A stretch of DNA of 64,000 nucleotides from CBDDEI01 sp965226775 (GCA_965226775.1 CBDDEI010000002.1:992001-1056000); one strand, 5' to 3'; shown: positions 8,343-16,192, counted from the stretch's first letter. Translations and numbers: made by a program. Notes: generated by a model not told the origin, from the letters alone.

Positions 8343-9266
8343 CTAGGGTGCAGCGGAGGACAGGTAGCCGGTCTTATCGCGCAGGGAGGCTGGTTGGAAA
8401 CCGTAGGTGCGTTGCACGGCATCGAGATCGGTGATGCTGTCCAGGTTGATCATATTGAGCTGGGTAGAGGTGATGGGCGGGTCTTTGTAGACGATGGGCA
8501 TGAGCGCAACTGCGGGCCGCATGAGCGCGACCGGCAGGTGGAGCTTTGGACGGTGCAGTGGCAGCGTATCCATGATGAGGTCGACCATGTCTTCATAGGA
8601 GACCTGCTCTGGGCCGCCCAAGGTGATCGTCTGCCCGTGGAGCGCAGGGTTGCCTAAGGTCAGCGCCAGGCACTCAGCGAGGTCTTCTACCCAGATGGGC
8701 TGGAAGCGTGTCTTGCCGCTGCCGATGATGGGCACAAAGGGCGCGAGGGTGCGGTCGCCGGCGGGCGGGTGGCGCACCAGCGCCGCGAGCTTGGTCAAGA
8801 ACTCGTCGCCCTGGCCGAAGACGATGCTGGAGCGCACCACCGTCCAGGGGAGGTCGCTCTGACGCACCAACTCCTCCGCTTCCCATTTGCTGTGGAGGTA
8901 AGGGTACTGAGGGCCAGGCCCGGCACCTATGGCGCTGAGGTAGAGGCAGTGCTGTACGCCGGCCTCCCGCGCAGCTGCCAGAAGATTGCGAGTCCCTTCC
9001 ACGTGGACACTCTGGAAGGTGGCTTGGGGAGGGCGCTCTCTGATAATGCCCACCAAGTGTATGACGGTCTGGATGCCCTCCAGCGCGCCCTCCAGCGAGG
9101 CGGGGTCGTTGACGTCGCCTCGCCAGAGCTCCACGGAGAGGTATTGGAGCGGAGAGAGGTCTGAGTTTGGGCGGACTAGGCAGCGAACAAAGTGGCCCTT
9201 GGCAATAAGGTGCTGGCAGAGTCTACGGCCGATGAAACCGGTAGCGCCGGTGACGAATACGTTCAT
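8343..9266 (-). CDS. NAD(P)-dependent epimerase-like protein, complex I NDUFA9 type
   Basis: The 307-residue short-chain-dehydrogenase-like protein starts MNVFVTGATGFIGRRL (Rossmann glycine motif) and continues RGDVNDPASLEGAL, VIHLVGIIRERP, YLSAIGAGPG and YLHSKWEAEELV, the last resembling the YxxxK motif. The region VVRSSIVFGQGDEF and the C-terminal half match the atypical SDR group containing NDUFA9 and ycf39-like proteins, which bind NAD(P) but often lack known catalysis. It lies between the permease genes and folP with about 35 bp on each side. Its role is not known; a chaperone or quinone-related function is possible by family analogy. Confidence 0.82.
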   Translation of the reverse strand: MNVFVTGATGFIGRRLCQHLIAKGHFVRCLVRPNSDLSPLQYLSVELWRGDVNDPASLEGALEGIQTVIHLVGIIRERPPQATFQSVHVEGTRNLLAAAREAGVQHCLYLSAIGAGPGPQYPYLHSKWEAEELVRQSDLPWTVVRSSIVFGQGDEFLTKLAALVRHPPAGDRTLAPFVPIIGSGKTRFQPIWVEDLAECLALTLGNPALHGQTITLGGPEQVSYEDMVDLIMDTLPLHRPKLHLPVALMRPAVALMPIVYKDPPITSTQLNMINLDSITDLDAVQRTYGFQPASLRDKTGYLSSAAP

Positions 9267-9301
9267 TGTGCGGTGCCCTGCGCGGCGAGCAATCGCGCGG
9301 G

Positions 9302-10369
9302 CTAGTTGGCCCTAGGGTTCAGCGCGTCGTTCAGGCCGTCGCCCAGGAGGGCAAAGGCGAAGAAGACGACCGACACCACTACGATGGGGGCTAGGAAGAC
9401 CGGTGAGATGCGGCATTCGAACTGGTCAAAGAGGAGCGACTGACTCTGCGACTCCCAGATCATCACGCCCAGGCTGGGGATTGGCGGTTGAATGCCTACA
9501 CCTAGCCAGCTGAGGACGAGTTCTGAGCCGATTGCTCCGCCTAGGGAGGTGGAAAGCATAATGATGATGATGTTGAGGGTGTTGGGGAGGATGTGCACCG
9601 TGATGATCCGTGTGGAAGTCGCGCCGATAGATCGGGCGGCAGTAACGTAATCCATCTCTCGTAGCTGAAAGATCTGCCCTCTGATGAGTCGCGCGACGCC
9701 TACCCAACCAAAGATAGCCAATGCGCCAAAGACTACGAAGTAATCCACAAAGCCGGACTGAATGAGACCCGTTATGCCTGAGCTTTTTTCAAACTCTTCC
9801 ACCGACTCCAGCACACGGGGCCGGACGGTGGAACTGATGAGGATCACCAGCAGCAGGCCTGGGAAGGCAAGGAATAGCTCCCCAATACGCGAGATCAAGG
9901 CGTCAACCCATCCGCCCATGAAGCCGGAGATCGCGCCCAGAGTGACGCCAAGGAAGATGCTGCCGGTTAGGATAGCGGCCAAGGAAACGATGACAGAGGT
10001 GCGCATACCCCAGAGGATGCGGCTCAGAAGGTCACGGCCAAGACGGTCCGCGCCCAGTGGGTATTCTAGGCTCGGTTGTACTCGCGGGGTTATTTTCTTT
10101 GCGTTGAAGACGTTGATGACGGCACAAAGTGGTTGCGCCACCCACGCGGGTTGAAAGGAGCGCTCTAGGTCCTGTGTACTGTAGCTATGGGGGGCAAGCA
10201 CAGGCGCAAAGATGCCTCCCAAGTAGAAGAGGCTGATCAGCGCCAAGGAGATAAGCGCGAGCTTCTTACGGCGGAAGCGCTCCCATCCCAAGGCCCAGAG
10301 GCTCTTACCAGAGGCGGCCCGCGCGCGCGCCTCTGCTGCTATGCCTGCAACTCCGCTTTGTTGTGCCAT
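9302..10369 (-). CDS. Peptide-type ABC transporter permease (DppC/OppC family)
   Basis: The 355-residue inner-membrane protein has the N-terminal cytoplasmic segment and first helix typical of OppC/DppC (FRRKKLALISLALISLFYL), then YPLGADRLGRDLLSRILWG and the EAA loop, DYVTAARSIGATSTRIITVH. The C-terminus has ALLGDGLNDALNPR, the classic DppC ending. It forms a heterodimer with the DppB-like protein encoded 23 bp upstream. The insert between the first helix and the LGAD motif and a second one around residues 190-215 are somewhat longer than in E. coli DppC. No ATPase gene is adjacent. Confidence 0.92.
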   Translation of the reverse strand: MAQQSGVAGIAAEARARAASGKSLWALGWERFRRKKLALISLALISLFYLGGIFAPVLAPHSYSTQDLERSFQPAWVAQPLCAVINVFNAKKITPRVQPSLEYPLGADRLGRDLLSRILWGMRTSVIVSLAAILTGSIFLGVTLGAISGFMGGWVDALISRIGELFLAFPGLLLVILISSTVRPRVLESVEEFEKSSGITGLIQSGFVDYFVVFGALAIFGWVGVARLIRGQIFQLREMDYVTAARSIGATSTRIITVHILPNTLNIIIIMLSTSLGGAIGSELVLSWLGVGIQPPIPSLGVMIWESQSQSLLFDQFECRISPVFLAPIVVVSVVFFAFALLGDGLNDALNPRAN

Positions 10370-10392
10370 AGGTTAGTTCGGATTGCTATCCG

Positions 10393-11427
10393 TCAAGTGA
10401 GACGGATGCGCGGATCAAGATACGTGTAGCCGATATCCACCAGCAGGTTGGCGAAAACGTACGCGGCGGCTACCAGTAAAGTCAGCGCCATGATGACCGG
10501 ATAATCCCTCGCAAAGAAGGATTCTACCGCTAGGCGGCCCACGCCTGGGATACCGAAGAGGGTTTCCGTAATGAATCCGCCCTCAACTAGAGAGGCGAGG
10601 GAGAGACCCACTACGGTAAAGATGGGGAGCACCGAGTTGCGAGTGATGTGGTGGAGCCGTACGGAAGACTCTTGCAGTCCCTTAGATCGCGCAGTGCGCA
10701 CGTAGTCCATGTTCACTACTTCCAGCGTGCTAGAGCGCATGAGCCGGGTGATACCGCCAATGGGCCCTAGGCTCATAACGAACACCGGCATGATGATCGT
10801 GGGACTAAAAATGCCCAGCCCTAAAGGGCCGGAGTCCCAGCCCGCAGAAGGCAGGAGATGCAGCTGTCTCGAGAGCACAAAAGCAAGTAACGGCTGCACG
10901 ATAAAGACGGGGAGGGAGCTAAGGAAGAGCGCGCTGGAGACAAGGACCGGGTCAATCCGCTTGCCTTGGCTCAAGGCTGCCAGTAACCCAAAAAACATTC
11001 CTATGGATACGCCAGCGGTGGTGGCTAAGATGCCAAGCTGCACGGAAACCCAAACGCGGCCACCAATGAGCTCGCCGACGGGCTGGCCAGTGTACTTGTA
11101 GCTTTCACCGAAGTCGCCGCGGATGATGCCTCTGCGATCAGGGTTACGCTCGCCAACGAGGTAGTTGAAGGCTTGTTCCGGCAACGAGGCGTTGGGACGC
11201 TGCTCTACCGGGTCGCCAATAATGTAGCTTACGTATTGTTGTAGGAAGGGCCGGTCAAGGCCGCGCTCTTTGCGAATCCGCTCCACTACCTCCGGGTTGT
11301 TTTTTTGCCCCATGAGCACTTGGATAGGATCACCTGGGCCAAAGTGGCCAAGCGTAAAGGTCACGAAGCTAACAACCAGTAAGACTACTGGTAGCCACAA
11401 GAGGCGTCTAAGAATGTACGCCGCCAT
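10393..11427 (-). CDS. Peptide-type ABC transporter permease (DppB/OppB family)
   Basis: The 344-residue permease begins MAAYILRRLLWLPVVLLVVS, the standard DppB start, followed by GDPIQVLMGQ, DFGESYKYTGQPVGELI and the EAA motif region YVRTARSKGLQESSVRLHHI. The C-terminus has IGYTYLDPRIRL, again canonical. About 40 residues inserted around positions 65-100 (GDPVEQRPNASLPEQAFNYL) enlarge the first periplasmic loop relative to E. coli DppB. It sits 22 bp after the substrate-binding protein gene and 23 bp before the DppC-like gene, so the three form an operon. Confidence 0.93.
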   Translation of the reverse strand: MAAYILRRLLWLPVVLLVVSFVTFTLGHFGPGDPIQVLMGQKNNPEVVERIRKERGLDRPFLQQYVSYIIGDPVEQRPNASLPEQAFNYLVGERNPDRRGIIRGDFGESYKYTGQPVGELIGGRVWVSVQLGILATTAGVSIGMFFGLLAALSQGKRIDPVLVSSALFLSSLPVFIVQPLLAFVLSRQLHLLPSAGWDSGPLGLGIFSPTIIMPVFVMSLGPIGGITRLMRSSTLEVVNMDYVRTARSKGLQESSVRLHHITRNSVLPIFTVVGLSLASLVEGGFITETLFGIPGVGRLAVESFFARDYPVIMALTLLVAAAYVFANLLVDIGYTYLDPRIRLT

Positions 11428-11449
11428 ACGCCTTGGACCCTACAGCGTG

Positions 11450-13057
11450 CTAGCTGCTCTCATCTATGTAAATGAACCGGTAGATCGGGATAATCATTGG
11501 CGGCGGTATATATCCCTTCACTTTGGACTTGACCAACTGGTAGCTTTTACCGTGATAGAGCGGCAGCCAGCCGGCATCATCCACAATGATCTGCTCCGCC
11601 TCCTGGTAGAACTTGAAACGCTGCTCAATGTTGCTCTCTACTCTAGCCTGTTCGATGAGATTATCCACCTGTGCGTTAGCGTAAGCGCCGTTATTGTCCA
11701 AGCTCTTGGAGTAAAACAGAATGTCTATGAAGTCCTGGGGGTCCGGGTAGTCTGCTGACCAACCGAGCTCAAAGAGCTGGAACTTGTTCTCTTTGCCAGC
11801 CGCAGGATTACGCTTAATGTCTCCAAGGAATTGGGCCCACTCTACCTGCTGGATTTTTACCTCGACGCCAAGGTTCACGCGCCACATTTCAATGATGGCT
11901 TCCGTGATGGGGTCGACGGTAGTGGAGCTGCTGGGAATAGTGAAGGTGATCTCGGGGAGGTTGCCACCGTACTTGGACTCCGCTAAGAGTTGCTTTGCTT
12001 TCTCCGCGTCGTAGTTGAGGCCGCGTAGGCTGGGGTTGAATCCGGGCATTCCGGGCGGGAGGACGCCATCACCGCGTTCCACCAAGTCTTTCAAGATGAC
12101 CGCAATGATCTGGTCTTTATTAACAGCGTGGGTAAACGCCTGCCGCACTTTTACATCATCAAAGGGAGGAATCTTGCTGTTAAAGCCCACATACCAAATG
12201 CTCAGCTGTGGCGCAATCACAAACTCCTTGTTGAGGGGATTGCTGGGGTCTTTAATGCGATCTATATCACTAAGGCCAACGCCGGTGATATCTACTTCAT
12301 CGTTCTCGTACATGGTCATGCCGCTGCCGCCAGCAAGGAGGAAATTGACTTCATCCAGCTTGGCAGGCTCGTCATAGAAATCGGGATTGCGCTCTAGCAC
12401 AATACGCGTGCCCTTGCTCCACTCTTTGAGCTTGAAGGGGCCGGTGCCGTTTGGCGTGTCCATCCAACTCTTGCCGGACTCCACGTTCTCCTTGTCCACA
12501 ACAAAGGAGGTGGGATAGGTCATCTTCGCCAGAAAATAGAAGCGCGCCTCGTCTAGCTTGAGTTCTAAAGTAGTATCATCCACCGCTTTGACGCCGGTAA
12601 TCGTGGAAGCGTTGCCTGCCAGCTTCTCCCGCACGCCGCTAATATCTCCCAGGTAGGTGTCTGCAACGGGTGACTGGGTTTTGGGGTCCGCTGCGCGTTC
12701 CAAGCTAAACTTGAAGTCGTTGGCGGTGACAGCTTTTCCGTCGTGGAATGTAACGCCGTTGCGTATCTTAAACGTATAGGTCTTGCCGTCCTGGCTAATC
12801 GTCCAAGACTCAGCTATGTCGGGGACAATCTGAAGCTGCTGATTGAGGGTAGCGAGACCGCTGAAAATCTCTACCACATACTCTGCCGAGCTGGTATCAC
12901 CCATCACCGCGGGATCGAGGGTAGGAGGGTCGCTGCCGAATACGGTGAGGACGCCTCCGGAACTGCCGGAGCTACTATCTGATGAGGATGCGCCACCGCA
13001 AGCTGTAGTAAGCACGATGGTGAGCAGCGCTATAAGTATCGCAAACGGCTTCATCAA
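11450..13057 (-). CDS. Peptide/nickel-type ABC substrate-binding lipoprotein (SBP_bac_5)
   Basis: The 535-residue protein starts with a lipoprotein signal, MMKPFAILIALLTIVLTTAC, with the lipobox cysteine at about residue 20 and a serine/glycine-rich linker. It then has SDPPTLDPAVMGDTSSAEYV, WTISQDGKTYTFKIRNGVTF and VRQAFTHAVNKDQII, which are diagnostic of family 5 (DppA/OppA) binding proteins. GGAGG lies just before the ATG. It is the first gene of the minus-strand operon with the two permeases. The ligand could be oligopeptides, but this family also binds sugars, nickel and other small molecules. Confidence 0.93.
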   Translation of the reverse strand: MMKPFAILIALLTIVLTTACGGASSSDSSSGSSGGVLTVFGSDPPTLDPAVMGDTSSAEYVVEIFSGLATLNQQLQIVPDIAESWTISQDGKTYTFKIRNGVTFHDGKAVTANDFKFSLERAADPKTQSPVADTYLGDISGVREKLAGNASTITGVKAVDDTTLELKLDEARFYFLAKMTYPTSFVVDKENVESGKSWMDTPNGTGPFKLKEWSKGTRIVLERNPDFYDEPAKLDEVNFLLAGGSGMTMYENDEVDITGVGLSDIDRIKDPSNPLNKEFVIAPQLSIWYVGFNSKIPPFDDVKVRQAFTHAVNKDQIIAVILKDLVERGDGVLPPGMPGFNPSLRGLNYDAEKAKQLLAESKYGGNLPEITFTIPSSSTTVDPITEAIIEMWRVNLGVEVKIQQVEWAQFLGDIKRNPAAGKENKFQLFELGWSADYPDPQDFIDILFYSKSLDNNGAYANAQVDNLIEQARVESNIEQRFKFYQEAEQIIVDDAGWLPLYHGKSYQLVKSKVKGYIPPPMIIPIYRFIYIDESS

Positions 13058-13211
13058 CGCCTCCGAACTCAGTTAATCCCGCGAGAAGGGTTATTTTTCT
13101 GTGCCTCAGTCTAGCAGAGCACTATTGCGTCCGCAAGGAAGCTGCCCTCAGACCGCCCCTCTGCTAAGGATATACAGAGCACGCTACCGAATTGTTGCAA
13201 GCTGGGCAGCG

Positions 13212-13241
13212 TTGACCCTCTAAGGAGCCCTTTGCTATAAT
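13212..13241 (+). promoter_or_regulatory. Strong predicted sigma-70 promoter of the tRNA cluster
   Basis: TTGACC at 13212-13217 and a perfect TATAAT at 13236-13241 are separated by 18 bp, 59 bp before the first tRNA. It points into the plus-strand tRNA cluster and away from the divergent lipoprotein gene. This is the best promoter-like sequence in the region. Confidence 0.65.
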
Positions 13242-13299
13242 GCACGAGCGTCTGGCTGCGGTAGGCGTGCCTGCGCGCAGCCAGTAGCTTTGGCGGTGG

Positions 13300-13376
13300 A
13301 GGAGTGTAGCTCAGTTTGGGAGAGCAGCGGTCTCCAAAACCGCGGGTCGGGGGTTCGAGTCCCTCCACTCCTGCCA
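13300..13376 (+). tRNA. tRNA-Trp (anticodon CCA)
   Basis: The acceptor arms AGGAGTG and CACTCCT pair perfectly. The anticodon stem GCGGT/ACCGC closes the loop CTCCAAA with anticodon CCA at 13334-13336. The T arm carries GGTTCGAGTCC. The 3' CCA is encoded (13374-13376). First gene of the cluster. Confidence 0.96.
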
Positions 13377-13416
13377 ATTTCCAGCAAATAGAGGCGGGTA
13401 GGGGCTTGCAAGTCGA

Positions 13417-13503
13417 GCCGAGGTGGTGGAATAGGTAGACACGCTGTCTTGAGGGGGCAGTGGGCGAAAGCCCGTAGGAGTTCAAATCTCCTTCTCGGCA
13501 CCA
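13417..13503 (+). tRNA. tRNA-Leu (anticodon GAG)
   Basis: The acceptor GCCGAGG pairs with TCTCGGC (one G-T pair). The anticodon stem CTGTC/GGCAG holds the loop TTGAGGG with anticodon GAG. A long variable arm (GTGGGCGAAAGCCCGT) marks it as class II. The CCA is encoded at 13501-13503. Confidence 0.95.
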
Positions 13504-13545
13504 TGTGCTCCAATGCACCCAGGCTGCACTAGCCGTCTAACTGAC

Positions 13546-13620
13546 GCGGAAGTGGCTCAGTGGTAGAGCATCTCCTTGCCAAGGAGAGGGTCGCGAGTTC
13601 GAATCTCGTCTTCCGCTCCA
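13546..13620 (+). tRNA. tRNA-Gly (anticodon GCC)
   Basis: The acceptor GCGGAAG/CTTCCGC is perfect, the anticodon loop is TTGCCAA within stem TCTCC/GGAGA, the T loop is GTTCGAATC, and the CCA is encoded. It is followed after one base by tRNA-Cys. Confidence 0.96.
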
Positions 13621-13621
13621 T

Positions 13622-13696
13622 GGCGACGTGGCCAAGTGGTTAAGGCGGGGGTCTGCAAAACCCCTATCAGCGGTTCGAATCCGCTCGTCGCCTCCA
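13622..13696 (+). tRNA. tRNA-Cys (anticodon GCA)
   Basis: The acceptor GGCGACG/CGTCGCC is perfect. The anticodon stem GGGGT/ACCCC closes the loop CTGCAAA with anticodon GCA. The T arm is GCGGTTCGAATCCGC and the CCA is encoded at 13694-13696. Confidence 0.96.
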
Positions 13697-13706
13697 ACAA
13701 CACAAG

Positions 13707-13778
13707 TGCAGCCAAGGGCTAAGTAGTAAGGACTCTGGACAATCTGTTCGGAGTCCTTACTTAGTTTGTTGGGCTGCA
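13707..13778 (+). terminator. Long imperfect hairpin after tRNA-Cys, terminator or processing site
   Basis: The outer arms TGCAGCC (13707-13713) and GGCTGCA (13772-13778) flank an inner perfect 10-bp stem, GTAAGGACTC (13726-13735) with GAGTCCTTAC (13751-13760), and a 15-nt loop. A CTAAG/CTTAG extension of the stem is interrupted by three extra bases. There is no U-tract after it, so classical termination is uncertain. Confidence 0.45.
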
Positions 13779-13801
13779 AGCACACCGCCGCGGTGGCGGA
13801 A

Positions 13802-13874
13802 TGTCAGACATCCTTGCGACAGGCAGGAACGGTGGGCCCAAAACCCACCTGTTGCTACGCAGCGTAGGATGACA
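13802..13874. repeat. 73-bp palindromic element behind a tRNA-Leu-like 5' half
   Basis: The ends TGTCA and TGACA are inverted, followed by ATCCT/AGGAT, and the centre is a GGTGGG/CCCACC hairpin with loop CCCAAAA. Just before it, 13788-13801 (GCCGCGGTGGCGGA) resembles the 5' acceptor and D-stem of a tRNA-Leu, but no complete tRNA can be folded. It lies between tRNA-Cys and tRNA-Leu(UAA). It may be an insertion into, or a decayed copy of, a tRNA gene. Confidence 0.4.
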
Positions 13875-13884
13875 AAGGCATCAC

Positions 13885-13967
13885 GGGGGCGTGGTGGAAT
13901 GGCAGACACGACGGACTTAAAATCCGTTGGCCGCAAGGCCGTAAGGGTTCGAGTCCCTTCGCCCCCA
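13885..13967 (+). tRNA. tRNA-Leu (anticodon TAA)
   Basis: The acceptor GGGGGCG pairs with CGCCCCC. The anticodon stem ACGGA/TCCGT encloses the loop CTTAAAA with anticodon TAA. The variable arm is TGGCCGCAAGGCCG, and the T arm is GGGTTCGAGTCCC. The CCA is not encoded (the discriminator A is followed by CTC), unlike the four other tRNAs in the cluster. Its 3' part from 13911 is duplicated at 15175-15232, so it is probably an integration target. Confidence 0.95.
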
Positions 13968-13968
13968 C
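13911..13968 (+). repeat. 58-bp direct repeat, left copy (attachment site within tRNA-Leu)
   Basis: The 58 bases from ACGGACTTAA to GCCCCCAC are identical to 15175-15232. This copy is the anticodon arm to 3' end of the intact tRNA-Leu. A perfect tRNA 3'-end duplication flanking a short segment is the usual footprint of site-specific integration. Confidence 0.8.
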
Positions 13969-13977
13969 TCAACCGAA

Positions 13978-14018
13978 CAAAACCAAGTCCCTTCGTGTTC
14001 CGGTTCATGTTGGAAGTA
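13978..14018 (+). repeat. Dispersed repeat, copy 1 (short)
   Basis: Starting near GAACAAAACCAAG, this copy contains CCTTCGTGTTCCGGTTCATG followed by TTGGA, matching the core of the copies at 15055, 47193 and 47660 with one or two differences. Similarity ends after about 40 bp. Confidence 0.6.
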
Positions 14019-15054
14019 TAATCGCCGGGGAAGGTGGATACGCGGGATGTTCCAAGCAAGCACTCTGTTACACGGGAGCTATTCGCTCGTAGTTTACCCG
14101 AATGAAGGAGATAGAGCAATTCGGGGGCTTGGTGAGGGGACCTGCATCCGCCGACGTCAGCCAAAGAACAGAGGATAAGGAATGGTTTTACAGCACTCAA
14201 GAGGGCATAGACTATTTTCTTGGGAAGTTAAAAGGACGACTATGCTGGCCATTACAATCGGCACGTTTGGTCAGGCTGACAAGGAATTCCTTAGAGAAAG
14301 ATTCAATGGTTTAGTGAACACGGCCACCCGAATCAACATCGAGGCTAACTTATTGGATAAATCAACTCCGCATACCGAGCCATTTTAGGCGAAGACGCGG
14401 TAAGGGTGAAGAGTCCTTAAGCTTCGCCCACTGGCCCAACCATGTTCAACCTTGTACTCGACCGAACAGGTCCCGACAACTCGCTCATCTGACTTAGGGC
14501 GCACGGCGTCAACGGCACACCGAAAGAAGGGCTGTCATCCCAGCTCTACCGCATCATGCGAAGCTCCCCCTGCTAGGCTGTGGTAGAGTGTCCATGGAAC
14601 GTCGCTGCCCGCCGGGCGTGACGCAGTAGGTTCCGACATGCCATAATGCTGCGGCACGGCTGGGCCACCATTCAAGCTAATCGCTCCGACGAGACCTTGG
14701 CCCGATCCCTGGCGCCGCCACCATGGCCCGTAGCATTGGCAATTATTGTATGGACAGAGAGAACCTTCCTCGTTCACCCGGAGGAGATGTCCATTCCCTG
14801 CTGGTTCGCCGTGGCAAATCGGTCCTCTGCTGATGGGGCTCGGGGCTTGACCTCGCTAATGCATACTTCGCCGTCCTTGTCTGGCGAAGGACCCGGTGCG
14901 GATGCTTAGTGGCCACTGGAGCGAGGCCTACACTGCCGAAAGTGGTGAGTCCGGGGATGGTCACCCCCGTCGCGCCGTCGGTGTATGATTGGGATGCTCC
15001 TGCAAGCGACCACACCTTTGATTTGGCCGTAGCCCTATAAGGGGCACAGGATTT

Positions 15055-15174
15055 CCTTTGTGTTGCGGTTCATGTTGGCTAAGGGGTTGCCAGGGTGACA
15101 GCCTGCCGCTGAATCGGGCGGCCAGTGTGTCCAATGAATTGAGAACTAGGCGGGGTGAAGTAGAGGTGAAGTAA
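15055..15174 (+). repeat. Dispersed repeat, copy 2, abutting the right tRNA repeat
   Basis: It contains TGTTGCGGTTCATGTTGGCT, then AAGGGGTTGCCAGGGTGACA and GCCTGCCGCTGAATCGGGCG, and ends TTGAGAACTAGG...GAGGTGAAGTAA directly before the duplicated tRNA part. The first half matches the copy at 47660 almost perfectly, and the second half matches the end of the copy at 47193. Confidence 0.7.
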
Positions 15175-15232
15175 ACGGACTTAAAATCCGTTGGCCGCAA
15201 GGCCGTAAGGGTTCGAGTCCCTTCGCCCCCAC
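15175..15232 (+). repeat. 58-bp direct repeat, right copy (3' fragment of tRNA-Leu)
   Basis: Identical to 13911-13968. It has the anticodon arm, variable arm and T arm but no acceptor 5' strand or D arm, so it is not a tRNA gene. It is followed by CATGACG, which by chance supplies a CCA after the final A. Confidence 0.85.
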
Positions 15233-15299
15233 CATGACGTACCGAACTGCACTCGCCCGTTTAGGGCGACCTCTGCGGCGCGATGGGAGGTCCGGCGTG

Positions 15300-15900
15300 G
15301 GTATGGAGTAGACAATTGCGGCCTTGCCGGGGACCTGATCTCCTTGACGAAGGAGCGGACGAACGCGTCTGAGTCAGCTCGCTGGTCAGGAATGTCCTCG
15401 GCGAAGGTGGCGATGGTGTCGGCGCTGTCCAGGAAGACGCCGGTCCGAGAGCAGCTTTCTCGCCTCCTCTGCGGCGATCTCCAGCTTCTCCTTGCGATCC
15501 CGGTGCTCCTTGATGCGCTCGGAGGCGTCGGCCATCTCGATGTCGGTGGTCTCGATGACCTGCCAGATGCGGCCCAGCCGCCGCTTGACCTCCTCAAGCT
15601 CCTCCTCGATGGTCTCCAGCCGCTCCCGCTGCTCGCTGGCCACCCCGTCCATCTCCTCGTCCAGCAGCTTCACCAGGTCGCGGATATTGGACTCGGTGAG
15701 GATGTTGGCCCGAATCTCATCGACGATGAGCTTCTCGAAGGTCTTGGCGTTGAGCCTGGGGGTCTTGCAGGTCCCGCTGCCCCGCTTGAGGAGGGAGTGG
15801 CAGACGTAGTAGGTGTACTTGCCGCTCTTGGCCTCGGCAGCGGTGAGCGCCTTGCCGCAGGTCTCGCACTTGAGCAGGCCGGTGCGCCGGAGGACCTGAA
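15300..15900 (-). pseudogene. Serine recombinase C-terminal remnant (zinc ribbon and coiled coil)
   Basis: The minus strand encodes TGLLKCETCGKALTAAEAK, YYVCHSLLKRGSGTCKTPRL (recombinase zinc beta-ribbon with four cysteines) and a long charged coiled coil with RLETIEEELEEVKRRLGRIW. This is the C-terminal part of a large serine recombinase. After ARKLLSDRR near 15450 the frame changes; the next frame continues VFLDSADTIATFAEDI and SFVKEI, the usual end of these proteins. The catalytic and recombinase domains are missing: similarity stops at about 15900, where unrelated plus-strand coding sequence begins. It is therefore a truncated, frameshifted relic next to the tRNA attachment repeat, consistent with a decayed mobile element. 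Confidence 0.75.
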
Positions 15901-15907
15901 GGTGGTC

Positions 15908-16192
15908 ATGTCCATCAGGGGCGGCAGGGCCACCATCGGCGTGCAGCGGCCCGCGTCGGACCCGCACATCGAGTCCTTCGACGACCACGACCTATCGGAG
16001 CTGACCCAGGAGGCCCTGGCGGTGGTCGAACGGGCGAGAGCCAAGTGGGAAGACGAACCCAAGTATCCGGCGCACGAAAGACCCGCTCCCCCGGCCAGGC
16101 GTCAGACCCGGCGTGGGCAGGCGGCTGCGCAAACCGGGGCCGCCGAGGGAGGGGCTGACCAACAGCAACCCGAGACGCTGCGGCTGTTCTAG
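15908..16192 (+). CDS. Hypothetical 94-residue protein, possibly the 3' end of a longer gene
   Basis: From an ATG at 15908 the product begins MSIRGGRATIGVQRPASDPH, then has an acidic stretch, SFDDHDLSELTQEALAVVERA, and a proline-, arginine- and glutamine-rich tail. Composition suggests real coding sequence, while the frame upstream of 15908 is only antisense to the recombinase relic. The gene may have lost its 5' end where it was joined to the recombinase. I associate similar short proteins with Chloroflexi mobile elements, but this is a weak impression and I cannot name a family. Two hairpins that resemble terminators follow it. Confidence 0.45.
   Translation: MSIRGGRATIGVQRPASDPHIESFDDHDLSELTQEALAVVERARAKWEDEPKYPAHERPAPPARRQTRRGQAAAQTGAAEGGADQQQPETLRLF

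Larger units (their letters stand above)
13969..15174. mobile_element. Remnant or small integrated element between tRNA-Leu and its duplicated 3' end
   Basis: This 1.2-kb stretch lies between the two 58-bp repeats. I see no convincing protein gene in it. Short plus-strand frames at 14102-14314 and 14182-14388 lack recognisable domains. Copies of a dispersed repeat lie just inside both ends (about 13978-14018 and 15055-15174). It is too small to encode its own integrase, so it is either the collapsed remainder of a larger island or a non-autonomous element. A serine recombinase relic lies just outside the right repeat. Confidence 0.5.

Noticed and set aside
14102..14388. Short plus-strand ORFs inside the tRNA-flanked segment as element genes
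   Set aside because: They overlap each other in different frames, lack ribosome binding sites and show no recognisable domain. They cannot be supported as genes.
15175..15235. Second tRNA-Leu(UAA) gene
   Set aside because: Only the part from the anticodon arm to the 3' end is present. The upstream bases are repeat sequence with no acceptor 5' strand or D arm.
15344..15907. Plus-strand frame upstream of the 94-residue ORF
   Set aside because: Its translation is the complement of the serine recombinase relic, which has clear zinc-ribbon motifs on the minus strand. Only the part after 15908 looks like real plus-strand coding sequence.
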